Positions 51,134 to 60,885 are shown, counted from the first letter of the stretch. The stretch: 64,000 nucleotides of DNA from Mucilaginibacter sp. 14171R-50 (GCF_010093045.1 NZ_CP048115.1:1612001-1676000); one strand, 5' to 3'. Program-made: numbers and translations. The notes: generated by a model not told the origin, from the sequence alone.

Positions 51134-52990
51134 ATGCCAGATATAATTCAGCTTTTACCGGATGCCGTTGCCAACCAGATAGCCGCGGGCGAAGTGGTAC
51201 AGCGCCCGGCATCAGCAGTAAAGGAATTGATAGAGAACGCGATAGATGCCGGTGCTGATAAGATCCAGCTGATATTAAAGGATGCGGGCAAATCACTGAT
51301 ACAGGTTATAGATAATGGCTGCGGTATGAGCCTTACAGACGCGCGCATGTGTTTTGAGCGCCATGCCACATCCAAGATACGCAAGGCCGAAGACCTTTTT
51401 GCCATACGTACCATGGGCTTCAGGGGCGAGGCTATGGCATCGATAGCGGCTATTGCCCAGGTAGAACTGAAAACGCGCCGCCATGAGGATGAATTGGGTA
51501 CCTGTATCATCATTGAAGGCTCGGAAGTGATAACCCAGGAAGCTTGCTCGGCTAACTTCGGTACATCCATCTGTATCAAAAATCTTTTTTACAATACCCC
51601 TGCACGCCGTAACTTTTTAAAAAGTAACCCGGTTGAAATGCGCCATATTATCGACGAGTTTCAGCGTGTGGCGCTGGCAAACCCGCAGGTGTTTTTAACC
51701 CTGCACCACGATGGGCAGGAGGTGTACCACTTGCCGGCATCGGCCCTTAAACAGCGCATTGTGCACTTGTTTGGCAATAATTACAACCAGCGCCTGGTGC
51801 CGGTAGAAGAAGAAACCACTATTATAAACCTGCGTGGTTTTGTAGGCAAACCCGAGTTTGCACGTAAAACGCGTGGTGAGCAGTTCTTTTTTGTGAACAA
51901 CCGTTTTATTAAAGATGCTTACCTGAACCATGCGGTGCTTACGGCGTTCCAGGAGTTGCTGCCCGACGAAACCTATCCGCTCTATGTACTTTTTATAGAT
52001 ATCGACCCGGCTAAAATTGATATCAACGTACACCCCACAAAAACCGAAATAAAGTACCAAGACGAGAAATCCATTTATGCCATTATCCGTTCGGCGGTAA
52101 AACGGTCGCTGGGGAAATATAATATTACCCCTACGCTTGATTTTGACCAGGAGAACAGCATCGGTCACCTGATAACGCCAAAACCCTTTGAGGAAATAGT
52201 GCAGCCAAGTATTGCGTTCAACCCGGATTTTAACCCCTTTGCCAACGAGAAAAAAGCAAGCGAACGCGAGATACCATTTTTGCGCGACACCAATAACCAC
52301 CATACCGCTATACCCCGTAACTGGGATACCCTTTACGAGATAAGCAAGAAGGAAGATGCCCTGCAGCACCAGATACACGAGGAAAAAAGCATCCCGGTTA
52401 ATGAGCAGGAAATTACAAAAAGCAGCGAGAAGCAATTCTTTCAGGTACATAACAGGTTTATCCTGTCGCAGATAAAATCAGGCTTTATGCTGATAAACCA
52501 GCAAGCGGCGCATGAGCGTATCTTGTACGAGCGTTTTTTGCAGCAACTGCAAAACCATAGCGGGGTTAGTCAGCAGAGTTTATTTCCGCAGTCGGTTACA
52601 CTAAACAGCAGCGATTTTGAGTTATTGAGAGAACTGTTACCTGATATACGCGCGCTTGGGTTTGATATTCGCGAGTTTGGCCGCAATACCGTTGTGGTAG
52701 AAGGCATACCGGCAGATATACGTGATGCCAGCGAACACCAGATGCTTGAACAACTGCTGGAAGGGTTTAAAAACAACCTTTCGATTTTAAAGTTAGATAA
52801 GCGCGATAACCTTGCGCGATCGCTGGCACGTAACGCCGCGCTAAAAGGAGGCGTAAAGCTATCAATGGAAGAAATGAACCAACTGGTAGATCAGCTTTTT
52901 GCCTGCCAGATGCCAAACCTGGCGCTAAATGGCAAGCCTGTAATTAGTACCTTTACGCTTACCGAATTAGCAGAACGATTTGAAAAATAA
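51134..52990 (+). CDS. mutL: DNA mismatch repair protein MutL
   Basis: The 618-residue protein has the GHL ATPase domain (NQIAAGEVVQRPASAVKELI, DAGADKIQLI, IDNGCGM, RHATSKI, TMGFRGEAMASIAAIAQVEL) and a C-terminal dimerisation domain. The region that is DQHAAHERILYE in many endonuclease-type MutL reads NQQAAHERILYE here (Asn near residue 455), so the catalytic Asp is missing and the His is Gln. The C-terminal ACQMPNLALNGKP segment lacks the CPHGRP pattern. This MutL may therefore not cut DNA itself. It follows the same strand as the rhomboid operon but is probably separate. Confidence 0.95.
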   Translation: MPDIIQLLPDAVANQIAAGEVVQRPASAVKELIENAIDAGADKIQLILKDAGKSLIQVIDNGCGMSLTDARMCFERHATSKIRKAEDLFAIRTMGFRGEAMASIAAIAQVELKTRRHEDELGTCIIIEGSEVITQEACSANFGTSICIKNLFYNTPARRNFLKSNPVEMRHIIDEFQRVALANPQVFLTLHHDGQEVYHLPASALKQRIVHLFGNNYNQRLVPVEEETTIINLRGFVGKPEFARKTRGEQFFFVNNRFIKDAYLNHAVLTAFQELLPDETYPLYVLFIDIDPAKIDINVHPTKTEIKYQDEKSIYAIIRSAVKRSLGKYNITPTLDFDQENSIGHLITPKPFEEIVQPSIAFNPDFNPFANEKKASEREIPFLRDTNNHHTAIPRNWDTLYEISKKEDALQHQIHEEKSIPVNEQEITKSSEKQFFQVHNRFILSQIKSGFMLINQQAAHERILYERFLQQLQNHSGVSQQSLFPQSVTLNSSDFELLRELLPDIRALGFDIREFGRNTVVVEGIPADIRDASEHQMLEQLLEGFKNNLSILKLDKRDNLARSLARNAALKGGVKLSMEEMNQLVDQLFACQMPNLALNGKPVISTFTLTELAERFEK

Positions 52991-53018
52991 TAACGCTTAA
53001 ACCATTATACCATATAAA

Positions 53019-53735
53019 ATGCAGTCACCTTTTGCCAATATGCCCCCGGTTGTTAAAAACCTGTTGATCATAAATATTATATTTTTTATTGCCACATATG
53101 CGTTAGGAAGACTGGTGAACCTTGACCAGTTGCTTGCTGTTTATTACCCTAATTCACCATTATTCCGTCCGTGGCAGGTAATTACTTATATGTTTATGCA
53201 TGGCGGGTTCTCGCATATATTTTTCAATATGTTCGCGCTGGTTATGTTTGGGCCAATGCTTGAGTATACTTTAGGCTCTAAAAAGTTCTTCAATTACTAT
53301 TTTATAACCGGTATAGGCGGTTTTGTATTGTATATGGTAGTGCAGGCTATGCAGGTTTATGCAATAGCCGGAGCTGTTACCATACCGCACCCCGAACTGG
53401 AAAGCTCATATTTTATGTTTGGCGGCGGGCAAGAGCAGGCGCAAGCCCTTTATAATTTATATCACATACCCATGTTAGGGGCATCGGGCGCTGTATTCGG
53501 CATTTTAGTTGGTTTCGGCATGCTTTTTCCAAATATGGAAATGCTGATCATGTTCATCCCTATACCCGTTAAGGCAAAGTATGTTGTTATTGGTTATGTT
53601 GCCATTGAATTATTCTCCGGTGTAGGCCGTTTTGCCGGCGATAATGTAGCACACTTCGCCCATCTTGGCGGCGCGTTGTTTGGCTTTTTGCTGATAAAAA
53701 TTTGGAAGATAAGGCGCCCCAACAATTTTTATTAA
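53019..53735 (+). CDS. rhomboid intramembrane serine protease 1
   Basis: A 238-residue rhomboid with about six helices. The substrate-gate L1 region has TYMFMHGGFSHIFFNMFALV with the conserved His and Asn, the catalytic Ser is in LGASGAVFGILVG (GASG motif) and the catalytic His in FAHLGGALFGFLL. The catalytic dyad is complete. The second rhomboid gene follows in the same direction after 29 bases. Rhomboids cleave single-span membrane proteins; the substrate is not known. Confidence 0.9.
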   Translation: MQSPFANMPPVVKNLLIINIIFFIATYALGRLVNLDQLLAVYYPNSPLFRPWQVITYMFMHGGFSHIFFNMFALVMFGPMLEYTLGSKKFFNYYFITGIGGFVLYMVVQAMQVYAIAGAVTIPHPELESSYFMFGGGQEQAQALYNLYHIPMLGASGAVFGILVGFGMLFPNMEMLIMFIPIPVKAKYVVIGYVAIELFSGVGRFAGDNVAHFAHLGGALFGFLLIKIWKIRRPNNFY

Positions 53736-53764
53736 AGGCCGTTTATAAGTATATTATAACTATC

Positions 53765-54646
53765 ATGAACACCCTTTGGAAAGATATTCAGTATAAGCTT
53801 TTAAGGTCTGGCAATAAAATCAGCCTGCTTATCGGGATAAATGTGTTTATGTTTTTGCTGATCAACATCAGCGCAGTTGTTGAACAGTTATTCAGAGGGT
53901 TTGGTAACAGCGCCATTTTAGCGTTAAGCAACGAATATTTGTTACTGCCGGCTTACCTGCCCAAGTTGCTCTATCGTTTCTGGACTCCCTTCACCTACAT
54001 GTTTATGCATGCAGGGGTGCTGCATATTCTGTTTAATATGCTATGGCTGTATTGGATGGGGCAGATATTTGAAGAGTACCTGGGCAATAAACGTACCATT
54101 GGCCTATATATACTCGGAGGGCTTTCGGGCGGTTTATTGTTTATTGCCTGCTATAATATTCTTCCGGCTTTTACCAGCATAAACGCGGCGGCCGGCGGGC
54201 CTTTGGTTGGTGCGTCTGCAAGTGTAATGGCCATTATTATTGCCACGGCAACCCTGCTGCCCAATTACACGATATCGTTAATTTTAATAGGGCCCGTAAA
54301 ATTAAAATGGATAGCCGTATTTTATGTTATAATTGATTTTTTGGGCATTGCCGGCGCCAATGCAGGCGGCGAAATAGCGCATCTTGGCGGCGCGTTATTT
54401 GGTTTTATCTACATAAAGCAGCTGCAGCGCGGCAGCGATTGGTTGGGCGGTATCAATAAGCTATTCAAACCCAAACCTAAAATGAAGGTGGTTAGCCATA
54501 ACGGTAACCAGCGAAGGTCGGGCGGTGCGCCTAAACAGGAAGAAATTGACCGTATACTGGATAAGATCTCGGTGAACGGTTACGATAGCCTTAGTAAACA
54601 GGAGAAAGAAACACTTTTTAGAGCAAGCAACAACAATGAAGGCTAA
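53765..54646 (+). CDS. rhomboid intramembrane serine protease 2 with DUF6576-like tail
   Basis: The 293-residue protein has the rhomboid core: TYMFMHAGVLHILFNMLWLY, VGASASVMAIIIAT with the Ser in GASA, and IAHLGGALFGFIY with the catalytic His. A cytosolic C-terminal tail ends in KQEEIDRILDKISVNGYDSL, a helical motif seen in DUF6576. The start at 53765 was chosen because it lies 29 bases after the previous stop and avoids an overlapping unlikely extension. The stop overlaps the next gene by 11 bases. Confidence 0.88.
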   Translation: MNTLWKDIQYKLLRSGNKISLLIGINVFMFLLINISAVVEQLFRGFGNSAILALSNEYLLLPAYLPKLLYRFWTPFTYMFMHAGVLHILFNMLWLYWMGQIFEEYLGNKRTIGLYILGGLSGGLLFIACYNILPAFTSINAAAGGPLVGASASVMAIIIATATLLPNYTISLILIGPVKLKWIAVFYVIIDFLGIAGANAGGEIAHLGGALFGFIYIKQLQRGSDWLGGINKLFKPKPKMKVVSHNGNQRRSGGAPKQEEIDRILDKISVNGYDSLSKQEKETLFRASNNNEG

Positions 54647-55748
54647 AAAAAGCAAATTACCCTTTATTGATAAAGTTTTTCTGTGGATAAATTACTTGCT
54701 GTGCCTTGCCTTGCTGCTAAGCTACCTGGCGCCCTATGTGGATCCGCGAAAGTTTTGGCCTATCGCTTTTTTTGGCCTGGCTTACCCGCCCATGCTTTTG
54801 GTAAACGTATTGATAATGTTTTACTGGCTTGTTCGTAAAAGCTGGTACATTGGCTTATCGCTTATAACCATACTTATTGGCTGGAATGTTTTAACCAGTA
54901 ATATTGGCATGCGGCTGCCTGCGGGTGCAAGCCAAACAACCCCACAAAAGCAATTGCGTTTAATGACGTACAATGTGCATAATTTTAAACGCTATGGCGA
55001 AAAAAACGATATCTCGACCAAACACGAGATCCTGGACCTGGTAGGTCAGGAGCAACCGGATATCATTGGCATACAGGAGTTTTTTACCCGTAAAAAAGGG
55101 CAATACGATATGATAGACTCGGTTATGCGGATAATGCGGGCTAAAAACTATTATTTTGAGCCTACCATGACCAGCGCCGGAGAAGCTATTGGCATGGCTA
55201 TATTCTCTAAATATCCTATAAAGGCTTACGGACTTGTGCAGCTGGCGGCAAAAAGCAGCGGTAACCAGTGTGTATTTGTTGATGTGGAAAAGGATGGCGG
55301 GGTGTTTCGCATGTACAGCGTTCACCTGCAATCCATTCGTTTCGACCCCCAGGATTATAAGTACCTTGGCAACCTGTCGTCAAAAGGAAAGACAGATATC
55401 GGTGCAACCAAACGCGTTGGCTGGAAATTGAAAACAGCTTTTCAAAAGCGCGCCGAGCAGGTATTTATTATTAAAGACCATGCAAAAAAATGCCCGTATC
55501 CGTATATCATATCGGGCGATTTTAATGACACCCCCTCATCCTTTGCGGTAAACCAAATGGCTAAAGGGTTAAAAAATGCCTTCCGTTTTAAGGGGGCGGG
55601 GCTGGGGCGCACTTACAATGGCGCTTTCCCAAATTACCAGATAGATTATGTAATGGCCAGCCCGCAGTTTGATGTGTGGGAATACAAGATCATCGAAAAA
55701 AAATTGTCAGACCATTATCCTTTAAGCACTGTCCTGGTATTAAAATAA
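54636..55748 (+). CDS. endonuclease/exonuclease/phosphatase family membrane protein
   Basis: A 370-residue protein with three N-terminal helices (about residues 10-100) and a C-terminal EEP domain. Its motifs are MTYNVHNFKRYG, IGIQEFF (Glu for magnesium), YSVHLQSIRFD, SGDFNDTPSS (Asp and Asn) and LSDHYPLSTVL (Asp-His). The active site faces the periplasm if the topology is as predicted, so the substrate could be a lipid phosphate or a nucleic acid. It overlaps the rhomboid gene by 11 bases and ends the operon. Confidence 0.85.
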   Translation: MKAKKSKLPFIDKVFLWINYLLCLALLLSYLAPYVDPRKFWPIAFFGLAYPPMLLVNVLIMFYWLVRKSWYIGLSLITILIGWNVLTSNIGMRLPAGASQTTPQKQLRLMTYNVHNFKRYGEKNDISTKHEILDLVGQEQPDIIGIQEFFTRKKGQYDMIDSVMRIMRAKNYYFEPTMTSAGEAIGMAIFSKYPIKAYGLVQLAAKSSGNQCVFVDVEKDGGVFRMYSVHLQSIRFDPQDYKYLGNLSSKGKTDIGATKRVGWKLKTAFQKRAEQVFIIKDHAKKCPYPYIISGDFNDTPSSFAVNQMAKGLKNAFRFKGAGLGRTYNGAFPNYQIDYVMASPQFDVWEYKIIEKKLSDHYPLSTVLVLK

Positions 55749-55781
55749 CGCCATCCAAATTAAACTCCACATCTAAAATTG

Positions 55782-55789
55782 TAAGTTTG
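55782..55789 (+). promoter_or_regulatory. -7 box for cysS
   Basis: TAAGTTTG matches TAnnTTTG exactly and ends five bases before the cysS ATG, implying a leaderless or very short leader. Confidence 0.45.
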
Positions 55790-55794
55790 CGCAC

Positions 55795-57285
55795 ATGGAA
55801 CAAAAATTATTTGTTTACAACACTTTAACACGTAAAAAAGAGGAGTTTATCCCGCTTAATGCAGGCCACGTGGGCATGTATGTTTGCGGCCCCACCGTAT
55901 ATAGCGATGTGCATATAGGCAACTGCCGCACGTTTATCAGCTTCGACCTTATTTTCAGATACCTTTTGCACCTGGGCTATAAGGTGCGCTATGTACGTAA
56001 TATTACAGATGCTGGCCACCTTGAAGGCGATAGCGACGAGGGGGAAGACAAAGTTTCGAAAAAGGCCAAAATAGCCCAGTTGGAGCCGATGGAAATTGTA
56101 CAAAAGTACACGGTTGATTTTCATCATGTAATGCAGGTATTTAACGCGCTGCCCCCAAGTATAGAGCCGACAGCCACCGGGCATATTATTGAACAGATAG
56201 AACTTGTAAAGGATATCCTGGCAAAAGGATATGCCTATGAAGTTGACGGATCGGTTTACTTTGATGTAGAAAAATATAATCAAACCCAGGATTACGGAAT
56301 ATTAAATGGCCGGAAGCTGGAGGATATGCTGAATAACACCCGCAGCCTGGGCGGCCAGAATGAGAAACACGGTAAGCTTGATTTTGCGTTGTGGATAAAA
56401 GCCAAGCCCGAGCATTTAATGAAGTGGCCGTCGCCATGGGGCATGGGCTTTCCCGGCTGGCATTTAGAGTGCTCGGCCATGAGCAACAAGTACCTGGGGC
56501 AGCAGTTTGATATTCATGGCGGCGGTATCGACCTTATGCCTACCCACCATACTAACGAGATAGCTCAAAATGTAGCTTGCTGCGGCAAAAATCCGGCATC
56601 GTACTGGCTGCATACCAATATGCTTACTACCAACGGGCAAAAGATGTCAAAATCGTTAGGCAATAGCTTTTTGCCGCACGAATTGTTCTTAGGCGCGCAT
56701 CCTTTGTTAAAAAAAGGCTACAGCCCCATGACGGTAAGGTTCTTTTTTATGCAGGCCAGTTACCGCAGCACCGTTGATTTTAGTAACGAAGCCATAGAGG
56801 CCGCAGAGATATTCTATAAAAAGCTTGCTGAAACGGCTAAAAAGCTGGCTGCATTGCAGTATGCGGATAACGATACAAAGGATGAAGAAGCAGAGCAGGC
56901 AATTATTAATTTCTGCGAAGATTGCTATCGCAGTATGAACGACAATTTTAATTCGCCAAAGACGTTAGAAGCATTGAACAATCTGTCTAAATGGATCAAC
57001 ACCTTTTCGGGTAACCTCAAAAAGGTCGGCTCGATATCAGAGGACACATTTAACAGGATGAAGAAAACATATAACGATTTCTTTTTTGATGTTTTAGGCC
57101 TTAAGCATGAAGATAGCGATAGCGGAGCCACTGATGACCTGATGAACCTGATCATAAAGCTGCGTAACGAAGCCAAAGCGAACAAGGACTATGCAACATC
57201 AGATAAGATAAGGGAAGGGCTTAAAAATATCGGGTTTCAGTTAAACGATAACAAACAAGGCACTACCGATTGGATCCGGATATAA
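55795..57285 (+). CDS. cysS: cysteinyl-tRNA synthetase
   Basis: CysS charges tRNA-Cys. The 496-residue class I enzyme shows the zinc-site Cys in MYVCGPTVYSDVHIGNCRTF (with HIGN as the HIGH-like motif), the GWHLECSAMS zinc region and the KMSKSLGNS loop. The C-terminal helical anticodon domain ends with RNEAKANKDYATSDKIREGL. Its start codon is five bases after a perfect -7 box. Length matches the family. Confidence 0.95.
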   Translation: MEQKLFVYNTLTRKKEEFIPLNAGHVGMYVCGPTVYSDVHIGNCRTFISFDLIFRYLLHLGYKVRYVRNITDAGHLEGDSDEGEDKVSKKAKIAQLEPMEIVQKYTVDFHHVMQVFNALPPSIEPTATGHIIEQIELVKDILAKGYAYEVDGSVYFDVEKYNQTQDYGILNGRKLEDMLNNTRSLGGQNEKHGKLDFALWIKAKPEHLMKWPSPWGMGFPGWHLECSAMSNKYLGQQFDIHGGGIDLMPTHHTNEIAQNVACCGKNPASYWLHTNMLTTNGQKMSKSLGNSFLPHELFLGAHPLLKKGYSPMTVRFFFMQASYRSTVDFSNEAIEAAEIFYKKLAETAKKLAALQYADNDTKDEEAEQAIINFCEDCYRSMNDNFNSPKTLEALNNLSKWINTFSGNLKKVGSISEDTFNRMKKTYNDFFFDVLGLKHEDSDSGATDDLMNLIIKLRNEAKANKDYATSDKIREGLKNIGFQLNDNKQGTTDWIRI

Positions 57286-57294
57286 CCATCATTA

Positions 57295-57314
57295 CCTTAT
57301 TGTAGGGATAAGGT
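57295..57314 (+). terminator. weak hairpin after cysS
   Basis: ACCTTAT and ATAAGGT pair across a 6-base loop shortly after the cysS stop. No T-run follows, so a terminator role is uncertain. Confidence 0.3.
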
Positions 57315-57418
57315 GAGGGGCCGATGGATAAGAATTTAAAACAATTTAGCCCGGGCACGCTTTATGTTTCAGTTAAAATAATATTAAATTGCCCAACCAA
57401 AACAATACTATCACCATT

Positions 57419-58282
57419 ATGAAAAGAACATTATTAGCTGCTATTATATTATCAGGATTCAGTTTTTCGGCCATGTCGCAAACGAGGGTCGAGGTTGGCT
57501 CAGTTGTGAACGCCGAAGAGAATTTTAATAAATTAGTTGAGCGTAAAGGCATAAAGGACGGCTTTTTAGCAGTTGCTGATGTAGAAGGTATTGTTTTCAG
57601 GCCTAACGCTGTTAAAATAACCGAGTTTTATAATAGTATTGATAAGCAACCGGGCAAGCTTAGCTGGCAGCCAAAATTTGCGCGCATATCTGCCAACGGG
57701 GACCTTGGCTTTACAGCCGGGCCTTATGTTTACCAAAATGGTAAAAACGAGGAGGATAAGGTTTATGGCGATTACGTTTCGGTATGGCGTTTAGATACTG
57801 ATGGTAAATTTAAACTGCTGATAGACCTGGGCATTCAGCATCCCGAACCGGAGCGCGACGCCGTGATAGATTTTAAGGAGCCTGATCTTACCAAGCAAAA
57901 AGCTGCGAGCAAAGACCCATTTGCGGGTAAGAATATATTAACCGCTACCGACAAAACCTTTAACCACTCGCTTTCGCTGTCGACATTGGCGGCATATAAA
58001 GAATTTTTAAGCGCCGAGGCGCGATATTACTTCCCCGGTTTTGAACCTATTACGGGTACAGATAAAATATTGAAGTTTTTAGATAACGAAGGCATCAGCA
58101 TATCAGCCGAAACGGTGAACGTAGGCCGTTCAACCAGTAACGACCTGGCATACACCTATGGTACCGCCCGTATAAAAAAAGGGAATATCGTTAACAATTA
58201 CAACTATGTGCGTATCTGGGAAATAGACGCCAACTTTAGGTGGAATATGTTACTTGAGGTGTTCTCTACCGTTGAAAATTAA
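57419..58282 (+). CDS. exported NTF2-like (SnoaL-type) protein, tandem domains
   Basis: The 287-residue secreted protein starts with a signal peptide (TLLAAIILSGFSFSAMSQ). Two NTF2-like regions are visible: FNKLVERKGIKDGFLAVADV with GDYVSVWRLDTDGKFKLLID, and a second with SLSTLAAYKEFLSAEARYYF and RIWEIDANFRWNMLLEVFST. NTF2-like folds bind small molecules or catalyse isomerisation; there is no assigned substrate. The gene is monocistronic. The start at 57419 is set by the signal peptide. Confidence 0.75.
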   Translation: MKRTLLAAIILSGFSFSAMSQTRVEVGSVVNAEENFNKLVERKGIKDGFLAVADVEGIVFRPNAVKITEFYNSIDKQPGKLSWQPKFARISANGDLGFTAGPYVYQNGKNEEDKVYGDYVSVWRLDTDGKFKLLIDLGIQHPEPERDAVIDFKEPDLTKQKAASKDPFAGKNILTATDKTFNHSLSLSTLAAYKEFLSAEARYYFPGFEPITGTDKILKFLDNEGISISAETVNVGRSTSNDLAYTYGTARIKKGNIVNNYNYVRIWEIDANFRWNMLLEVFSTVEN

Positions 58283-58410
58283 CTTTGATTTCGGAGCTCG
58301 GATATTCGATTTCGGATTTAACCCAGGCCCATCAAAAATTTTAGGAGTTAAGAAAGGAGTTCCCTCCCTTTAGGACTTGGAACTTAGAATTTAGGATTTC
58401 CCTATCAGGG
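58283..58410. repeat. intergenic word repeats
   Basis: The gap between convergent genes has repeated words such as TTCGGA, GATTTCGGATTT and TTAGGA with AACTTAGAATTTAGGATT. These are degenerate repeats without coding potential. Confidence 0.35.
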
Positions 58411-59373
58411 TTAAAACAGCTGCTCTATAATATCATTTGCAGATAGCCCTTCGGCTTCGGCGTGATAGCTACGTACTATACGGTGGCTTAATATAGGTTT
58501 TGCCACAGCTTGTACATCCTCAATATCCGGCGAATATTTACCGTTAAGCACTGCGTGGCATTTGGCCCCCAGTATTAAAAATTGCGATGCGCGCGGGCCT
58601 GCACCCCAGTTTAACAAACGCTTTATCTGCGGGCTTGCAAACTCGCTGTTGGGGCGTGTTTTTGAAACCAGCTTAACCGCATATTCCAAAACATTATCGC
58701 TAACCGGTATATTGCGTACCAGTTGCTGAAAATAAATGATCTGTTCGGCGTTTAATTGCTTGTTAACGCTAACCTGCGATGTGCTGGTGGTGTTTTTTAC
58801 TACCTGCAATTCTTCTGCAAACGAGGGGTAATTTAACGCCACATTAAACATAAAGCGGTCTAATTGCGCTTCGGGAAGCGGGTAAGTGCCCTCCTGCTCA
58901 ATCGGGTTTTGCGTAGCCAGTACAAAAAAAGGTTTGGCAAGCTTGTGGGTAACGCCGGCGGCTGTAACGCATTTTTCCTGCATGGCTTCTAATAAAGCTG
59001 CCTGCGTTTTTGGCGGCGTGCGGTTTATTTCATCGGCAAGTATAATGTTCGAGAACACCGGCCCGCGTATAAATTTAAAGTTACGGTCTTCGCCCAATAT
59101 CTCCGAGCCGATAATGTCAGATGGCATCAGATCGGGGGTGAATTGTATCCGCTTAAAGTCGAGGTCTAAAACTTGTGCAACAGTTTGCACCAGTAGGGTT
59201 TTTGCCAGGCCGGGTACGCCAACAAGCAGGCAATGCCCGTTGCTGAATATAGATATCAGTACAAACTTAATTACTTCGTCCTGGCCCACAATAACTTTAC
59301 TTATTTCGGCACGGATTTGCCCATAAGCGTTCTGCAGTGCATCAGCAGCCTCAACATCCGAGCGGTATTGCAT
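58411..59373 (-). CDS. MoxR-family AAA+ ATPase
   Basis: A 320-residue AAA+ ATPase. Walker A is LLVGVPGLAKTLLVQ, Walker B is ILADEINRTPPKTQAALLEA, sensor 1 lies in FFVLATQNPIEQEGTYPLPE. MoxR proteins act as chaperones for metallo-enzymes or for VWA-domain proteins. In Bacteroidota they often precede DUF58 and BatA/BatB genes; here the upstream gene is a SurA-like isomerase, four bases away, and no Bat genes are present, so the usual aerotolerance operon is split. Confidence 0.9.
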   Translation of the reverse strand: MQYRSDVEAADALQNAYGQIRAEISKVIVGQDEVIKFVLISIFSNGHCLLVGVPGLAKTLLVQTVAQVLDLDFKRIQFTPDLMPSDIIGSEILGEDRNFKFIRGPVFSNIILADEINRTPPKTQAALLEAMQEKCVTAAGVTHKLAKPFFVLATQNPIEQEGTYPLPEAQLDRFMFNVALNYPSFAEELQVVKNTTSTSQVSVNKQLNAEQIIYFQQLVRNIPVSDNVLEYAVKLVSKTRPNSEFASPQIKRLLNWGAGPRASQFLILGAKCHAVLNGKYSPDIEDVQAVAKPILSHRIVRSYHAEAEGLSANDIIEQLF

Positions 59374-59376
59374 ATT

Positions 59377-60759
59377 TTATTCGGTTTTGGCTTGCGCTGT
59401 TGTTTCGTCAGATACCCATCCTTTTAGCGGCGGGCACCCCTGGTATTCAGGATCTATTTTTATAAAGGTTTCCTTACGGCGTTTTGCAAACCATTCGGAT
59501 ATGGTGCGCGAAAGCTTTTGGTTAGTGGCATCTTCCTTTAGTTTAGCAAAATCCTGCTCAAGGTTGGCTTTATGGGCGTTAGTCACCGATTTTAAATACA
59601 GTATTTTATAGCTTTGCTTACCGGTTTGCGGGTCGTTAAATAAGGCCGGTTTTGAAACAGATCCCACCTTCATGGTATCGGTTATCAGCGCAACCTGCGG
59701 ATCCAGTTTATCTGTCGGGATATAGGTTGAGCGTGTTTGAACGTTCTCGGCGTTCAGCAGCATTCCGCCGTTATATTTTGTTTCTTTATCGTCAGAGTAA
59801 TAAGCTGCCGCACTCGAAAAATCCAAGTTTTTTGCTTTTAACATCAAATTATAAACGCTGTCGGCAGTAGCCTTCGCCCTGTTTAAGCTTGCCTGCGTAA
59901 CAGCCGGTATAACCAGTATGTGGCGCACATGCACCTGCTCTCCGCGGCGTTCTATCACCTGTAAAAAGTGAAACCCATGCTCCGTTTCAAACACCGGGGA
60001 TATCTCGCCTGTTTTTAATTTAAAAGCCTGGGCGGTAAATTCCTTTACCATTACCGTGCGGTCAAAAAATCCAAGGTCGCCGCCCTCAGGCGCAGAGCCC
60101 GGGTCTTGCGAATACAACCTGGCCAGGTTAGCAAAGTCTTCACCTTTTTTTACCCGTGCCCTTAACTCTTCGGCCTTTTGTTTATAAAATTCTTTTTCTT
60201 CCTTATTTAATTTTGGCTGAAATACGATCTCGCCAACCTCAACCTCTTTATTATAAGTTGGCAGGCTGTCTTTAGACAGTTTTTCAAAATAGTCCTTAAC
60301 GTCCTGTGGTGTTGTATTCACCTTTTCGGTGATCTGGGAGCGCATACGCTGCGCAATAAGCGACTCCTTGATATCCGGGCGAAGCTCATCTTTGTATTGA
60401 ATTACCGAACGGCCCAAGAACTGTTCTAACTTATCCTGGCTGCCCGCACGCTGTATAAAACTGCGCATACGGCGGTCAACCTCACTGTCAACTTCTTCGT
60501 CTTTTACCTGTACGCTATCAATAACAGCTTGTTGCGCAAGCAGTTTTTGGGTCAGTTGGTTTTGCAGTATTAGGCATTTAATGCTTGGGTTGGGTTGCTG
60601 GCCGCTTACCAGGTATTGCGCATATTGCAGCTCGATGTCTGATTGCAGAATGATACCACTGCCCACAACCGCAGCAATTTTATCAAGGGTGTGTACCTGG
60701 GCCTGAGCGAATGACAGAAATATAAAAGAAGTGAAGATGGACAGTCCGATTTTTCTCAT
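59377..60759 (-). CDS. SurA-like periplasmic peptidyl-prolyl isomerase
   Basis: The 460-residue protein has a signal peptide (LSIFTSFIFLSFAQAQVH), a SurA N-terminal chaperone domain (about 25-165) and two parvulin domains: EVGEIVFQPKLNKEEKEFY with GGDLGFFDRTVMVKEFTAQA, and HVRHILVIPAVTQASLNRAK. SurA escorts outer-membrane beta-barrel proteins. The C-terminal tail ends in ETTAQAKTE. MoxR follows after three bases, so both are probably co-transcribed. Confidence 0.92.
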   Translation of the reverse strand: MRKIGLSIFTSFIFLSFAQAQVHTLDKIAAVVGSGIILQSDIELQYAQYLVSGQQPNPSIKCLILQNQLTQKLLAQQAVIDSVQVKDEEVDSEVDRRMRSFIQRAGSQDKLEQFLGRSVIQYKDELRPDIKESLIAQRMRSQITEKVNTTPQDVKDYFEKLSKDSLPTYNKEVEVGEIVFQPKLNKEEKEFYKQKAEELRARVKKGEDFANLARLYSQDPGSAPEGGDLGFFDRTVMVKEFTAQAFKLKTGEISPVFETEHGFHFLQVIERRGEQVHVRHILVIPAVTQASLNRAKATADSVYNLMLKAKNLDFSSAAAYYSDDKETKYNGGMLLNAENVQTRSTYIPTDKLDPQVALITDTMKVGSVSKPALFNDPQTGKQSYKILYLKSVTNAHKANLEQDFAKLKEDATNQKLSRTISEWFAKRRKETFIKIDPEYQGCPPLKGWVSDETTAQAKTE

Positions 60760-60885
60760 GTAATTGTTAAACTAATATCACGGATAATTATCCGGTAAAT
60801 TGCAAATTTCGGTAAAATTTATTAATAATAAATGTATAATTAAGCCGTACTACGAATATGCTTATAATGCTTCAACAGGAATAGG

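Noticed and set aside
51695..52450. 251-residue minus-strand frame inside mutL
   Set aside because: It lies wholly within the clear mutL coding sequence and has no recognisable motif.
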